6,048 bases of DNA. Origin: Candidatus Omnitrophota bacterium (lineage in GTDB: Bacteria; Omnitrophota; Gorgyraeia; Tantalellales; Tantalellaceae). The translations under genes and the position numbers were made by a program. The notes beneath the pieces were generated by a model. The model saw nothing but the letters and a program-made list of their open reading frames with translations. It was not told the DNA's origin and did no database searches. Position 1 is the first letter of the stretch, and every line of letters begins with the position of its first letter. Where the stretch lies: the NCBI GenBank assembly GCA_018814505.1, contig JAHIZQ010000094.1, positions 1 to 6,048 on the forward strand. Direction: 5' to 3'. Below, piece by piece: positions 5,677 to 6,048 of the stretch.

Positions 5677-5871
5677 ATGGAAAAAATTTCACCGGATGAA
5701 TTAATGGGACAGACAGGAAGTATTTACAAAATCTGTAATCTTGCGGCATTAAGAGCAATGGAGTTAAATTCTGGAGCAAAAAAGCTTGTAGAGGCTGGGC
5801 CCACGGAAAAATTTACAACCATAGCTATTCGCGAAATTAAGGAAGGAAAAGTAAGGCTGAAGATCGGATAA
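5677..5871 (+). CDS. rpoZ: DNA-directed RNA polymerase omega subunit
   Basis: Omega helps fold and hold the beta' subunit of RNA polymerase and in proteobacteria forms part of a ppGpp site. From the ATG at 5677 the protein has 64 residues, near the family's usual 65-90. Recognisable features are the N-terminal segment preceding SIYKICNLAALRAMEL (15-30), the equivalent of the conserved helix xxLVxLAAxRAxxL, then the basic/hydrophobic stretch KKLVEAG (35-41), and TTIAIREIKEGKV (47-59), matching the family's A-x-REI-x-x-GK motif. A GTG at 5656 would add seven residues (MRQRGGV) with no family resemblance. The position directly after gmk and before coaBC is the classic context and strengthens a call that would be less certain from so short a sequence. 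Confidence 0.9.
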   Translation: MEKISPDELMGQTGSIYKICNLAALRAMELNSGAKKLVEAGPTEKFTTIAIREIKEGKVRLKIG

Positions 5872-5874
5872 CCA

Positions 5875-6048
5875 ATGAAAAAGAACATTCTACTGGGGAT
5901 AACCGCGAGCATAGCGGCATATAAAGCGTGCGAATTAATAGGACGCTTTCGCAAAAAAGGGTATAAGGTGAAGTGCGTCATGACGGCGCAAGCGAAATAT
6001 TTTATTACCCCGCTTACCCTAGAAACGCTTTCAGGAGAAAAAGCGGAA
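5875..6048 (+). CDS. coaBC: CoaBC, phosphopantothenoylcysteine synthetase/decarboxylase, N-terminal part
   Basis: The first 58 codons are present and the gene runs off the window. The peptide opens MKKNILLGITASIAAYKACE, then KVKCVMTAQAKYFITPLTLETLSG. The GITASIAAYKA segment is the flavin-binding start of the CoaC flavoprotein fold, and the VxMTxxAxxFxxPLTxETLSG segment is likewise diagnostic. The full bifunctional enzyme couples cysteine to 4'-phosphopantothenate (CoaB, C-terminal) and decarboxylates the product with FMN (CoaC, N-terminal) in coenzyme A synthesis. Whether the CoaB half is fused here cannot be seen; this context usually has the fusion. It starts three bases after the rpoZ stop, so it belongs to the same operon. 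No strong Shine-Dalgarno is visible, so coupling to rpoZ translation is likely. Confidence 0.92.
   Translation, partial: MKKNILLGITASIAAYKACELIGRFRKKGYKVKCVMTAQAKYFITPLTLETLSGEKAE

Overview
The window is an AT-rich stretch of bacterial chromosome in which every gene lies on the + strand. It holds two functional blocks. Positions 1-2638 are the distal end of a V/A-type ATPase operon: the tail of subunit D, complete subunit I, and complete proteolipid subunit K. The D-I-K order is the one I associate with the compact bacterial V-ATPase operons of chlamydiae, spirochaetes and Bacteroidetes. From 2696 onward the genes are housekeeping: rsmI (16S rRNA methyltransferase), then ndk - yicC - gmk - rpoZ - coaBC, the last cut by the window end.

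The yicC-gmk-rpoZ-coaBC string is a widespread bacterial arrangement, often with remA (DUF370) between yicC and gmk. Here remA is absent and ndk is placed in front, so the genes for GMP to GDP (Gmk) and NDP to NTP (Ndk) are in one probable transcription unit. A good sigma70-like promoter (TTGACT, 16 bp, TACAAT at 3416-3443) lies in the 249-base gap before ndk and probably drives this unit through a roughly 160-nt leader.

The organism cannot be named from this window. AT-rich coding, a bacterial V-ATPase, this housekeeping order and a CCCCCTTT/AAAGGGGG-type intergenic repeat would fit an uncultured anaerobic candidate phylum such as Omnitrophota or a relative, but this is a low-confidence guess.

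The non-coding parts are short. The I-K gap (1976-2200) holds a G-run/C-run palindromic repeat and a possible weak promoter. The K-rsmI gap (2639-2695) holds a second hairpin. The rsmI-ndk gap (3362-3610) holds the promoter and leader. No gene-free stretch exceeds 300 bases. I saw no tRNA, rRNA, CRISPR array, insertion sequence or phage gene. I found no evidence of a new biological system. The points most worth checking are the sodium-type ligand set in the K subunit, an Ndk with insertions and an altered active-site motif, an RsmI without its C-terminal domain, and the intergenic repeats.
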